DNA of 64,000 bases, from contig NZ_CACXNW010000018.1 of assembly GCF_902769175.1 (NCBI RefSeq), forward strand, positions 1 through 64,000, written 5' to 3'. The stretch's first letter is position 1. Every line of letters starts with the position of its first letter. The position numbers and the translations under genes were made by a program. Below the pieces are notes generated by a model. It had not been told where the DNA came from, ran no database searches, and saw only the letters and a list, made by a program, of their open reading frames with translations. Shown here piece after piece: positions 30,502 to 41,718 of this stretch. This stretch comes from an uncultured Methanobrevibacter sp. (lineage in GTDB: Archaea > Methanobacteriota > Methanobacteria > Methanobacteriales > Methanobacteriaceae).

Positions 30502-31545
30502 TTATCTCATGTATAAAATGAATTTACCATATTTAGGAATTCTATATATCAGTGCAGCAGCTGCATAACTGAAGATTATTAATAAAATCCAAAGTATTAT
30601 AGCTTTCACTGGCTCTGTAAATGGCAAGATGCACACTATTGGCAATAAAGGAATTCTAAATATGTTGTGTATTAAGAATACTGCAAATGAGTATTTGGAA
30701 AGGAATTCGATTCCTTTTATTCCTCTGATATGTTGTCTTCTGGAACATAATTCAAACAATGCAAATGATCCAGTTAATATGAATGGGAACTCATATCATA
30801 GGTAGAAATCATATCCTTGTTGAAATGCAAAATACTGGAATCCTAAACAAATTAGGAATGAAACTATTGCAATTGCTCCAAATAGTTTTGAAGAATACTT
30901 TTTAAAGAAATCTTTTTTAACTAGCCATCCTAAAATAATGTAGATTCCATACACTCCTCCACTGAAACCAAGACAATATTGTATATTTATGTTCTGAACA
31001 CCCATTATATCCAATACCAATGTGATGAACGGGAGTATGAATGCCAATAGGGTAAATACTATTGTGGCTTGCCAAATTGTTTGTGGCCTAAAATTATTTA
31101 TAGCGCTGGAAACAAATGGCATTGAGAGATACATTCCAATAATCATTGGCATATACCACATATGGCTAAAGAAAAGAGTTCCTGCTTCCGCCATATTAAT
31201 TTCTGGGGCGAAAACAGCTACATATTGCAATGTGACAAAGTATATTGCCACCCAAATAACCGTAACTATTATCAATCCTTTACATCCTGTGTTCCAGAAT
31301 TTACGTACTTTTTCGTCATCATAAACTCTATCCAATAAGAGATAACCTGTAATCATTAAAAAGAATGGAACACCAATACGTCCTATAAACAATGATGCAA
31401 ACTGGAAAACTCTTGAAAATAATGTATAATTCATTATCATATCGGAAGATATGATATAGATTCCGTCAGTTGCATGAATGTATAAAACTGTTAAGATAGC
31501 TAATGTCCTTACATAGTCAATCCATTCTATCCTATTTTTACTCAT
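30502..31545 (-). pseudogene. Acyltransferase-3 family membrane protein, interrupted by an in-frame TGA
   Basis: Starts MSKNRIEWIDYVRTLAILTVLYIHA, the standard opening of acyltransferase-3 proteins (conserved Arg and His), and continues through about eight helices including RIGVPFFLMITGYLLL. At 30796-30798 the frame meets TGA; the same frame continues as YEFPFILTGSFALFELCSRR and SKYSFAVFLIHNIFRIPLLP to the end. The surrounding FYL-stop-YEFPF fits a lost Trp (TGG to TGA). Such enzymes O-acetylate surface glycans or polysaccharides. Intact length would be about 347 residues. Confidence 0.8.
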
Positions 31546-32031
31546 ATTCTTCCTCTAAAAAAATCACTCTGTTTAAATTAATTTTTTATTCTGCTAATTA
31601 ATAGTTTTGCAGTTAATAATAATTTATAATTACATTTAATATTTTATAAATTTTTATTAATAATTCTTTCTTATAATTATTTTGTTTCTTTTGATTATTA
31701 ACTTAATTCATTTAATTTTTATAATCCTTTTGAAAATTTTGATGATTTCGTTTTCCCTGTTTTTGTGGTGTTTGGATTTTTTTGGCTTTTTGATGATTTC
31801 ATTTTCCCTGTTTTTGATTAGGGTATGGAAGGATTAAATACATTTTAAAGTGAACAATTTTTAATTTTTTAAACATTTCTATCATTATCTAAAATAAATT
31901 CATCATTAATTAAACATTTTTTATTTTTTTTAATTTTTTCATATTTCCTGTTAGATTTTTTATAAGTCATTTATATATTATAATCTATAAATATAACAAA
32001 TATCTTTTATAATGTAAATGAGGATGATAAT
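31546..32031. repeat. Divergent spacer with a 51-base imperfect repeat
   Basis: No gene is seen. TTTTGATGATTTC and TTTTCCCTGTTTTTG occur at 31738 and again 51 bases later with one mismatch. AT-only sequence ahead of 32032 is the adhesin promoter region. Confidence 0.45.
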
Positions 32032-35000
32032 TTGGAAATTAAAAAGATAGTATTCGCATTATTTGCTATCTTTACAGTATTATTGTCAATCGGCATTGTT
32101 TGTGCAGATGACATGGCTGATTTAAGTATGGGTTCTGCAATGGATAGCTATTCTATTGGCTCAGATTCAATCATTGCTGAAGACATATCAATTGCAGATA
32201 ATGGGGAAAATAATTTAGAGGAAAAAAGCTTATTAAGGGATTCATTTGATGATGGAGAGGATGTTATAAGAGAATCCCTTGATGAAAACCCTTTAGGGGA
32301 AGGCAATCCTTTATCATTTAAAAATTTAAGATGTTGAGATCAATTCTGCCAAAGATGTTTTGGAAATTAGTTCTGATTATGCTTTTAATGCTGAAACTGA
32401 TATGGATTTCATTAATGGAATTACAATAAGCAAAAAGGACTTGGTGATTAATGGAAATAATCACATAATTGATGGATCACACCAAGGGAAAATCCTTAAG
32501 CTTTTTGATGTTGGAATTACAATCAATAACCTTACATTTATCAATTCCAATGGCTCTGCAATTTGATCCAATTACTCTGATATCATCACATCCAATCTTG
32601 TTTTTAAGGATAATTTTGCTAGTGAAGGAGCTGCGGTCTGTGGATACAATACTGATTATAGCAGCAATAATGATAAATTCATTAACAACTATGCAGAAAA
32701 AGGTGCAGCTATTTATCTTCAGGAGAATTCCGCTTTAAATTTGAATAACGGAACATTTTCAAGTGATAAGGAGCTCTATTATGGGTTGCTCTATTTGAAA
32801 GAATCTAACTTGGGTGTTTTAAACACTAATTTTGTAAACCTCACTTCAATCTATTCTCCAGCATTTTTTGGTAATGATGTTAATTACACTTTTAAAAACT
32901 GCAAATTCATTAATCTATTTGCAAATATGACTGGAGGAGCTATTGCAGTAACAAGTTTAATGGAATATGTAAATGTTGTTGAAAACTGTTCTTTCATAAA
33001 TGTTTCCTCAACAAGAAATGGGGGAGCCATATACTTTGAAATGTTGTCATCATATTCTGGAGCTGGCTTGTTTGTCAGCAATTCCCAGTTCACTAACTGT
33101 TCATCCGGTTTTGGTGGTGCAATTCTTAATTTAGGTGGTGAACTAAAGATTCAACATTCAAATTTCACAAACAATCTTGCAAAATATCAAGGAGGAGCTA
33201 TTTATTCCAATATAACTTTCATCACTAACATCTTTTATTCAAACTTTGTAAACAACACCTTAATGAATTTAAGCAGTGAATTAAAGGGAACTGCTGTATA
33301 TGGCTTTAGTATCAGTGATGGATTCAGAATCAGGTATTGCAATTTTACAGATAACATGGCAGACTATGCCAGCGCTGTTTTTGCAGAAATCTCTTTTTAC
33401 AGTATCTTGGATTCCTACTTTAAAGGAAATGGTCAAGACATTTACACCACTTTTGATAAGCCTTCATCTATTTCAAAAAACAACACTTTTGCAGATGGAA
33501 CTCAAAAGTACCATCAGCAAGACTATGAGTGGGTTATTGAAGGCAATAACATAGATATTGATTTTAATCCAATAATCATAGATGAGAGTTACGCTTCCGC
33601 TTCCTACTTTAATTTAAAGGATTTTGGCATTGAAAGCGCTGTTAAAGATCAAAAGCATACTGAAAACTGTTGGGCATTCGGCACATCAACCGCTCTTGAA
33701 ATGGCATTATTAAAAGCAACTGGAGGTGCTCTTAAAGCAAATTTCTCTGTTAACAATATTGTATTTTATCCAAAATGCTTTTCAATTTATGGAGATGCTG
33801 AAAGTGCTGATGGTGGAGATGCTTTTGCTGCGAATTCATACTTCCTAAGTTGGCTTGGAGGCAATTTAAATGAAGATGTTGCCTTTGATGAATTAGGCAG
33901 AATAGCTATTGTTCCTAAGAGTCAGGAAAAATTCCATCTTCAAGGAATTGTTGCATTTCCAATAATTGATTCTTCACGTAATTTAAAGATATATAAGGAA
34001 GCGTTAGTAAAGTATGGTGCCTTATCAGTTACAGTGAATGCTCCTAATTCTGTAATAAAAGATGATTACAATGAAAAGACTTATGCTGCATATTACTATC
34101 CTGAGCCTGATTTTGAAGAGGCTGAATCTAATCATTTTGTAGTTTTAGTCGGTTGGGATGACAATTTCTCTAAAAATAACTTTATAAAGACTCCTCCAGG
34201 TGACGGGGCTTGGATTCTGCAAAACAGTTGGGGTAAGGAATGGGGAGACAATGGATATTACTATGTGTCCTATTATGATAATGCAATCTTCACATTAAAC
34301 TCTCCTGTAGGATTTGTAATCGACGGAAACAGCCCTTACACTAAAAACTACCAATACGATTTTGCAATTAATGAATTTGTTTATGATTTTGCCGAAGAGG
34401 CTAAAGCTTATGCAAATGTTTATACTGCAACTGGAAATGATTTGATTTCTGCTATAGGAACATATTTCGATAAGGCAAATGCAAGCTATAAGATTGTCAT
34501 TTCTGTAAATGGCGCTCAAGTTTATTCTCAAAGCGGAAAATCAACAGTCAGAGGATATGAAACAATTAAATTGAATAAGGCCATTGCAGTAAATAAAGGT
34601 GACAAGTTCCGTATAGAAATTTAAGGGAAATTTGCTCCTGTAAGCAGTCTTTCCTATTTCCCTCTTCAAAAAGGCGTTTGTCTTGTAGATTATGGCGAAG
34701 GTTTTGAAGACATTGGCATAGATGGCAATGTTGTTTCAATCAAGGCTTATTTCATTCCAAACTCTGTAATTGCAAACCATTCAGTAAAATATTACACTGA
34801 CCAAACCCCATTTACATTGAAAGTTGAGCCAAATGCAGATATTACCTTTGAAATAAATGGAGTTAAAGCCACATTAAAGGCAGATGAAAATGGAATTGTT
34901 GAGATTGGAGTCAACTTAAAGCCTGGAAACTATACAATCGATGTGGATTATAATGGAACTAAGGCAGTATATCCTATTGAGATTAAAAGCACAATTGTTG

Positions 35001-36039
35001 CACCAGATGCATCAAGGGGATACAACAGCAATTATGACTATAAGGTTAGATTGTTAAATTCCAGTGGTGGTCCAATCAAGAATGCTAATGTTGCTGTTAC
35101 AGTAAATGGAAAGGCAAAAACCTACTCTAGTGACAGCAATGGATACATTACAATCCCATTTGCTAAGCTAACTGCTAAACAGATTGTTACAGTTACAAAC
35201 CCAATAACTAAGGAGCAGTCCAAAAGTGTCATTAATGTTGTTTCAAGATTTTCAGGAAACAAGAACATTAGGATGTACTACAACAATGGCACAAAATACT
35301 CTCTAAAGGTTTATGGTGACAATGCCAAACCGGTTGGCTCAAATCAGATTGTAGTGATTAAACTCAATAAGAAGACCTATAAGGTAAAAACCAATAATAA
35401 GGGCATTGCCAGCTTAAGAATACCAAAAACCCTAAAGCCTGGAACTTATGCAATCACTGCAAGCTACAAAGGCCAAAGAGTTAAAACACCATTAATGTCC
35501 TATCAAGAATAGTTGGAAACAAAAACCTTAACATGTATTATTATGATGGATCAAGATATAAGGTAAAGGTTTTAAGCAAAAACGGCAGGGCATTGGCTAA
35601 ACAGCTTGTCATATTCAGAATCAACAAGAAAAATTATAAGGTCAAGTCAAACTCTAAGGGAATCGCAAGCCTAAAGATACCTTATACAGTTAAGCCAGGA
35701 ACCTACAGCATATGGGCAAAATATGCTGGATTGTCTGTAAAGAATAAGGTAATTGTCAAACAGGTATTAAGCTCTAAAAAGACTGTAAGGGTTAGAAAAT
35801 ATGCTAAAAAATTAGTTTTGAAGGCAAGTCTAAGGAATGGCAAAAAGGCTCTTAAAAATAAGCTTATACGCTTTAAGTTTAAGGGAAAAACTTACAAGGC
35901 GAAAACCAATTTAAAAGGGCTTGCAAAGGTCACTCTTAAGAGAAAAGTTACCAGAAAGCTAAAACAAGGCAAACAATATACTGTAAGCATTATTTACCTT
36001 AAAGACATTATAAAAACAAAAGTTAAAGTTAAACGTTAG
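32032..36039 (+). pseudogene. Adhesin-like protein with papain-family (C1) peptidase domain, multiply disrupted
   Basis: It begins at a TTG with GAGGATGA upstream and a signal peptide (KIVFALFAIFTVLLSIGIVCA). In order: acidic spacer, right-handed beta-helix repeats (pattern 'NCSFINVSSTRNGGAIYF', about 32350-33500), a C1A peptidase domain (about 33590-34330) with Cys in NCWAFGTSTALE, His in NHFVVLVGWDDN and Asn in ILQNSWGKEWGDNGYYYVSY, and Ig-like repeats ending in a Lys/Arg-rich region. Lesions: frameshift near 32335, TGA at 32564, TAA at 34622, frameshift near 35500. The protease catalytic residues are all present, in an unbroken stretch of 2 kb. It was probably secreted and cell-wall associated. 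Confidence 0.8.
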
Positions 36040-36074
36040 AGATGTATTCTATAACTTTTCTATTTTTTTTATGA

Positions 36075-36167
36075 GGTCTGTTGAAAACCTTTTTTAAAAG
36101 TTTTTTTAAATTTTTACAGTTATTTTTTAAAAATTTTTATACAAATTTATAGGATTTCAACAAAGCC
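36075..36167. mobile_element. MITE-like element, copy 1
   Basis: A 93-base AT-rich segment bounded by imperfect terminal inverted repeats: left GGTCTGTTGAAAACC, right (reverse complement) GGCTTTGTTGAAATCC. A second copy lies at 52896-52992. The ends resemble IS-type termini with a GG..TGTTG core, but no transposase is in the window. Both copies lie just past the 3' end of an adhesin gene. Confidence 0.5.
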
Positions 36168-36311
36168 TTTTTATTCTAATTTTGTATTTTTATTAAAAGG
36201 ATTTTTCATTTTCTGTGGGGGTTGTGTTTTTATTTTAATGATTTCTTAATTTCTATTGATTTTTTAAAATTCTGGTTCTTGTGTTTTTTTATTTAATTGA
36301 TTTCTCAATTC

Positions 36312-38150
36312 CTATTGATTTTTTAAATTTTTTAAATATATCATAGTCATGTCATCAAATTGTTCTTGACCTTCAGTAAAATTATGGATGCTATTTAATA
36401 ATGGTGTGATTGGCTCTTTTCCATCTTCAAATTCATTAAGGAAGTTTAAAAGCCGTTCTGTGCCATACATCTCGTAATCTTTATTATGGGCATCAGTTAT
36501 TCCATCAGTATAAATGAATATCTCTTCTGTCAATTGAATTTCCTCATCCAAAAATTCGTAATCTTCAAAGACTCCAAGGATAAGTCCATTATCAATCTTC
36601 AAGTATTTGAATTCATTATTTTCTTTAATCAATGGGTAATTGTGCCCTGCATTTGAAAAAGTTAATTTTGCTGTGTTTTTATTGTATATTCCTAACCATA
36701 ATGTAATGAACATGGATTCGGAATTATGTTCGCATAATTGATTGTTAAGTGAGCATAGCACTTTTGAAGGGCCCTCTTCATGATTTAATAATTGCTTTAT
36801 CAGAACCTGTGTTTTCATTGCCAAAATTGCTGCAGGGATTCCTTTTCCAGATGCATCACCAATAATCAATGCTAAATTTTCTTCATCGATCATGTAGTAA
36901 TCAAAGAAGTCTCCTCCTACTTCCCTTGCAGGATGGGAATATCCATTGATAATAAAATCTTCATTTTCTATAGGTGCAGTTGGCAAGTCTGATGCTTGAA
37001 TTCTCTTAGCAATTTCCAGTTCTGTTTGAATACGCTCTTTTTCACCTTCAATTTCTCGAATATTATCAATATAATGATTATTATGTTTTATTAGGTTTGT
37101 ATAACTCCGTGCAAGTTTTCCAATTTCATCATTTTCTCCAGTATATTCAGAATAAATTTCCAGCAGACCTTCAGCTTCGATTCTTTCATCTTCGCTGATG
37201 AATTCCTCGATTTCAGAAAATGATGTTAGGGGATTGGTTACTTTATATTCCACATATCTTAATATTGTAAAGCATGGAATAAGGAATATGCCGATAATCA
37301 TATCAGTTATTATCAGCACTGGCATTGTAGGGAAAATCTTTCTAATGGTTTTCAAATTTAAGAATTGATTTGGATAGCCTACAAAGGACATGACTATGCC
37401 AACAATGGCTATGAATAAGGTTATTAAAAGGGTAACGGTTATGATTTTTTCAAGTATTGTTACTCTATTGTCGTATTCTACATCACATTCATTAGGCTTA
37501 GTTATATACCCAATCAATAGAACTCCAATTATTATTACTTCAATGATATAAACCATTTGAGAATGAATAGGGTTGATTATAGATATTATTGTAGCAAGCA
37601 TCAAACAAATAAATATTGTCCTGTATAGTTTTTTATTTGCTTTTCTCTTGGATTTTTTTGGGAGATCCACAAAATCAATTTTTCTTGACAGCCAAATGCT
37701 TACCATTCCAAAAACAAATGCTATATTAATGAAATTAATAAAGTAATCTATTCCAAGGACAAATCCTTTATCACTTCCCTGGGAACTGTTTATTAAAAGA
37801 CTGTGGGATTGAGAATAGATTAATCCACATATTAAAATGCTTATGATGAATAATATTAAATGGTAGATGTTATCCAGTTTTGGCTGAGTAATTTTTTGCT
37901 CCCTTAAATGTGAATACCATAGTTTATATGCCAGCATTAAAACTCCAAAACTTATAATCTCTGAGGATATTATTTCAAGGGGAGTATACCCTCCTGCATA
38001 ATCAAATAATACATTGCATATCACTGCACCTATGGCACCGTAGGGTCCGAAGAGAAGTCCGATAAAGTATAATGCTCCAACATGAGGGGCAAATATTCCA
38101 TAAACCCAACGCACGCTTAAATTTGCATTAGCTAAATAAAATAATGCCAT
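36312..38150 (-). CDS. Membrane-bound SpoIIE/RsbU-type PP2C phosphatase (C)
   Basis: 612 residues from the first in-frame ATG. About eight membrane helices (1-330) form a sensor-like region, then a linker helix, then a PP2C/SpoIIE phosphatase domain with all metal-site motifs: REVGGDFFDYY, IIGDASGKGIPAA, FSNAGHNYP, YTDGITDAHN and FDDMTM. By analogy with RsbU it would dephosphorylate the STAS protein encoded nearby. The in-frame sequence upstream of 38150 (WDNEKKFKKVITSFIL) resembles the start of the paralogue at 43747 but has no start codon. A frame-shifted ATG at about 38189 with one missing A would supply one, so the true N-terminus is uncertain. Confidence 0.85.
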   Translation of the reverse strand: MALFYLANANLSVRWVYGIFAPHVGALYFIGLLFGPYGAIGAVICNVLFDYAGGYTPLEIISSEIISFGVLMLAYKLWYSHLREQKITQPKLDNIYHLILFIISILICGLIYSQSHSLLINSSQGSDKGFVLGIDYFINFINIAFVFGMVSIWLSRKIDFVDLPKKSKRKANKKLYRTIFICLMLATIISIINPIHSQMVYIIEVIIIGVLLIGYITKPNECDVEYDNRVTILEKIITVTLLITLFIAIVGIVMSFVGYPNQFLNLKTIRKIFPTMPVLIITDMIIGIFLIPCFTILRYVEYKVTNPLTSFSEIEEFISEDERIEAEGLLEIYSEYTGENDEIGKLARSYTNLIKHNNHYIDNIREIEGEKERIQTELEIAKRIQASDLPTAPIENEDFIINGYSHPAREVGGDFFDYYMIDEENLALIIGDASGKGIPAAILAMKTQVLIKQLLNHEEGPSKVLCSLNNQLCEHNSESMFITLWLGIYNKNTAKLTFSNAGHNYPLIKENNEFKYLKIDNGLILGVFEDYEFLDEEIQLTEEIFIYTDGITDAHNKDYEMYGTERLLNFLNEFEDGKEPITPLLNSIHNFTEGQEQFDDMTMIYLKNLKNQ

Positions 38151-38236
38151 TAATATGAATGATGTTATGACCTTTTTAAATTTTTTTTCATTATCCCACT
38201 TTTTTTAATCTTTTTTTTATCTTTAATTGATCTTTT

Positions 38237-38869
38237 TTAAAATAATTCTTCAATATCAATTTCTATTAATTCAGTCGTTTCATATTCACTTGCTACTCCG
38301 ACTTTATATCCTTCAATATTAAATAGATTAAATTTAAGATTGTCGTTGTCTTCCCTAAGATGTATCTTATCTTCAATGACAATTTCAAAACTATCCAAGT
38401 CTAAATTAAATCCAAGTCCAGTATATTTCATATAGCTTTCCTTCAATACCCAATATTTGAAGAATTCATCACTTGGATTGTCTGATTTCATTATGGATTT
38501 ATACTCCTCATTGTAGAAGTAATTTTTAGCTATCTTTAAATCAATTTCAGGGTCATTTATTTCAATGTCTGCACCAACTTCCCTATCAGATATTGCACAT
38601 AAAACCATTTTCCCCGAATGACTTAAATTAAAATAAATATTTTCATTGTCATGTATGTATGGCTTTTCATATTTGCCTAATTTAAATTCAAAATTGATAA
38701 TATTTTCTTCAGCCAATAATTTTTTCAAAAGAAGATATGCTCCTGCAGAAAGTTTCTTATCCTTTTCAAATCGATAAAAATCAATCTTTTCCTGCCTTTC
38801 TTTGGAAACGAGGGGGTAAGCTTTCTTCAAATCAAGGTCTTCTACATTGCAATAAGCTATTTTTATCAT
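38237..38869 (-). CDS. 4'-phosphopantetheinyl transferase, Sfp type
   Basis: 210 residues with the Sfp signatures GADIEINDPEID (Mg2+ and CoA site) and FFKYWVLKESYMKYTG (W-x-x-K-E-S-x-x-K). NIYFNLSHSGKMVLC is the usual preceding motif. It transfers phosphopantetheine from CoA to a carrier-protein serine. Archaea lack fatty-acid synthase carriers, so its natural partner is probably a nonribosomal peptide synthetase, as described in M. ruminantium; none is in this window. It lies between the STAS gene and phosphatase C on the same strand. Confidence 0.9.
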   Translation of the reverse strand: MIKIAYCNVEDLDLKKAYPLVSKERQEKIDFYRFEKDKKLSAGAYLLLKKLLAEENIINFEFKLGKYEKPYIHDNENIYFNLSHSGKMVLCAISDREVGADIEINDPEIDLKIAKNYFYNEEYKSIMKSDNPSDEFFKYWVLKESYMKYTGLGFNLDLDSFEIVIEDKIHLREDNDNLKFNLFNIEGYKVGVASEYETTELIEIDIEELF

Positions 38870-38965
38870 CTTTTCAGATTCCTTTATTGGCTATTTTTTA
38901 TTTTAATTGTTTTTTTTTCAGATTCTTTTTATTGGCTATTTTTTTTTTTTATTTTAATTGTTTTT
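38870..38965. repeat. 51-base tandem duplication between PPTase and STAS genes
   Basis: TTTTCAGATTC, TTTATTGGCTATTTTTT and ATTTTAATTGTTTTTTT occur twice in succession with a period near 51 bases. It fills the spacer between the two genes. Confidence 0.7.
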
Positions 38966-38968
38966 TTA

Positions 38969-39268
38969 TTATTCGATATTTATGATTTTGTCAAATCCAG
39001 TAACATTGAATACTTTTTTAATTTTTTCATTGGCATTTTTTATAGTTAATTCTGCTTTGGTTCCTTTTAATTTCTTTTGAGTGATGAGCATTACTCTAAG
39101 GCCTGCACTTGATATGTATTCTAAATTAGCAAAATCAAGAATTAATGAGTCAAAATTACCTATTTCCTCTTTGATTGCATTTTCTAATTCTTTTGCAGAA
39201 GTAGTTTCAACACGACCTTCAACAGTTACTGTCAATTCTTTTCCATCATAATTCTTTGTTATATTCAT
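38969..39268 (-). CDS. STAS-domain anti-sigma-factor-antagonist-like protein
   Basis: 99 residues: a complete STAS domain (LTVTVEGRVETTSAKELENAI, DSLILDFANLEYISSAGLRVMLI). The Ser in YISSAGL sits at the position phosphorylated by RsbW/SpoIIAB kinases. The upstream in-frame ATG at 39292 lacks a ribosome-binding site; the ATG at 39268 has AAAGGTGATA. It should be the switch protein between the kinase domain of its upstream neighbour and the phosphatases. In bacteria the non-phosphorylated form binds the anti-sigma kinase; the archaeal target is unknown. Confidence 0.9.
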   Translation of the reverse strand: MNITKNYDGKELTVTVEGRVETTSAKELENAIKEEIGNFDSLILDFANLEYISSAGLRVMLITQKKLKGTKAELTIKNANEKIKKVFNVTGFDKIINIE

Positions 39269-39347
39269 ATTATCACCTTTGAATTCTTTCACCTATCGAT
39301 ATTTTTATATTATAATAATTTCTATTAATAATTTATCTATTATAAGT

Positions 39348-41718
39348 TTATTCAATTTTTTTAAATATTTTCAAGTGATTTTCACCATTTGTATAATAAT
39401 ATTCCAAATCATCAGACATTTCTTTTATCCGCATTATTCCAAGCCCTCCAATTTCCGCGTCTTCAATTGTTTTTGGCTTTTCCTGATCCTCTTTTGAAAG
39501 AGGATTGAACATTTTGCCGTTGTCAATAAACTCTATTGCCATTAGGTCATTTTCATATTCCACATTGACAACGATATATTCGCAGATAGAATAGTTTACA
39601 ATATTTACGAATGTCTCTTCAACAATCAAATCCACCTCAAAGCTTTCTAGAGTATCATGGATAAATTCGTTAAGTGTATCCAAGTTAGACAATTCAGGGA
39701 TTAATCTGATTGATTTGACTTTATCATTCACATTTCTTTCGTATTGTTTTTCCATTTCATTTGGCTTATCATAAGTGTCCTTGTTTATTCTAATGAGGAA
39801 CATTGTTTTATCCTCATTTTGCTGATTGTCATTGCAGAGATTGTCAAGGTCATCTTTTATATTGTCTATAATGAGGCTTAAATCATTGTTCCCATGTTTA
39901 TTTAAGTTTTCCATTAACCTTTCTTCACCATATTGTTCATGGGCCTTGTTTTCTGCTTCTGTCACGCCATTTGTGCATAGGAATATAACATCATCCTTTT
40001 TCAGCTTCATTTCATGAATTTTAAATGAGATGTTTTTCATAATTGCCAATTTATCATCTCTTTCATTAGTCATGGATTCAAAATTGCCATTATTCCTGCG
40101 AATAAATGCTTGCTCGTGTCCTGCATTAACAAAAGATAATTTTCCAGTCTTTATATTAAGTTTTGCAAGCCAACAACTAATTCCATTATTATCTACATTG
40201 TCTTCATAAAGGATGTTGTTTACTTTGTACAATACTTTAGATGGATTTTTATAGTATCTTAAATAATCTTGGATTAATGTAATCGCTTTAACCATTATTA
40301 AAGATGCAGGCATTCCTATTTCATCCACATTTCCAATCACAAATCCTATGTTTTCATCATCAATTTGGAAATAGTCATAAAAGTTTCCTGCCATTTCATA
40401 TGCTGCATTTAGATATGCATCAAGTTCGAATTTATTTTCTAATTTTTTGTTAAATGATTCAAAGTCTTTTGGAATCATGGATTCTTGAATATCATGGGCT
40501 AATTTAAGCTCTACTTCAAGTTTTTCCTTTTCAGAATTCACTTTCATTAGATTGTCTTCATATTCTAAATATTTATCTTCTAGTATAAGCATTGAGTCAA
40601 CCAATATTTTAATTTCATTATTAATCTTTAAGGATTTCAAATTCTTTTCAATTTCATAATAGTCTTCACGGACATCAATTTTTTTAGATATTGTTTCGGA
40701 TATTTTATTGATAGGGCTTGTGACATTTTTTTCCAATATGTATAGATAAATCAGTGTCGGTACCATGAAAAAGATAAATGTTATATTTGCAGATTTGAGA
40801 GTGCTGATGATTGCTTCAAAAGGGGTTATTTCCATTGTTGCACTAATAAGAACATAATTTATGGCTTGTATTATTACTATAATAACAAACAATACTAAAA
40901 ATATGGAAATAGTTCCTTTAGTAAATAGATTTAAATCATAGTTCTCTTTGATTTTAAATACTTCTTCATCATATGGCTTAAGATAGTAAATTAATATGGA
41001 TAATATTATTAAAACGGTATTCAACATTGGAAAAATCATTTCTTTCGAAAGGAGTTTTATGAGGCAAAGGCCAGTTCCCATTAGCAATACAATTGTAAAT
41101 GCCTTTTTTGGCATAATGTTTCTGAACTGCATTTTAGGGGTGTATACAGGTATTTTAAATCGAGTAACAAAGTATATCATGAATATTGTGGCGATTAAGT
41201 TTAAATGTAGCAATAGAAAAACATTGAGGTTTAATACGCTGTTGACATATCCTCCAAATATCGCTAAAATAAATATTCCATTGATTAAAACGATTGCCAA
41301 TATTTTAATTATGTTGTATAGACTTCCCATATTGGGAATCTCATAGCCATTTCGATTCAATATTGTGTACCATAGTTTCCATACCATTAAATTGAGGGGA
41401 AAAGTGAGAATAATGAGTATTAATGTATATGGATTGATTGTACCGGTTATAATCGAATATGCAAATGCCACTAACAAAATGCTTATGCATGCAATAGGGC
41501 CCCATAATAAGCTTAACGGAATTACAAATAAAATCATAAGATTAAATTGTGTATTCATCAGGCTTCCTGCTGCTATGGCTATGCCATTTATGATAATTAA
41601 GAATAATAATATAAATAGGTTTGATTTGAAGTTTACTTCCTCTTATTTTAATACGGGGGTACATAATTTATAATAATATAAATAGGTTTGATTTGAAGAG
41701 CTTTCTAATTCTATTCAT
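39348..41718 (-). pseudogene. Membrane protein with degenerate SpoIIE-type domain and RsbW-type kinase domain (B), N-terminus cut by a 67-bp insertion
   Basis: The original start is the ATG at 41718, overlapping the previous gene's stop (ATGAATAG). After about 16 codons a 67-base insertion (duplication plus unique DNA) brings in a TAA and shifts the frame; beyond it the sequence continues as FKSNLFILLFLIIING... and is open to 39348. Internal ATG 41558 would give 736 residues; the ancestor had 767. Domains: about eight helices, a PP2C-like domain whose metal motifs are changed (MAGNFYDYF, IGNVDEIGMPA, CTNGVTEA), and a C-terminal HATPase domain with EETFVNIVNYS, DNGKMFNP and GGLGIM intact. The gene is therefore a probable pseudophosphatase-kinase fusion. 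Confidence 0.8.
41603..41698. repeat. 29-bp direct duplication flanking a 38-bp unique insert in gene B
   Basis: Bases 41603-41631 and 41670-41698 are identical over 29 bases (ATAATAATATAAATAGGTTT plus GATTTGAAG). The 38 bases between (41632-41669) are unrelated and contain a GGGGG run. The period is 67. Removing one copy plus the insert restores an open frame from the ATG at 41718 through gene B, so the ancestral state is clear. It is one of four loci of this design. Confidence 0.92.
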
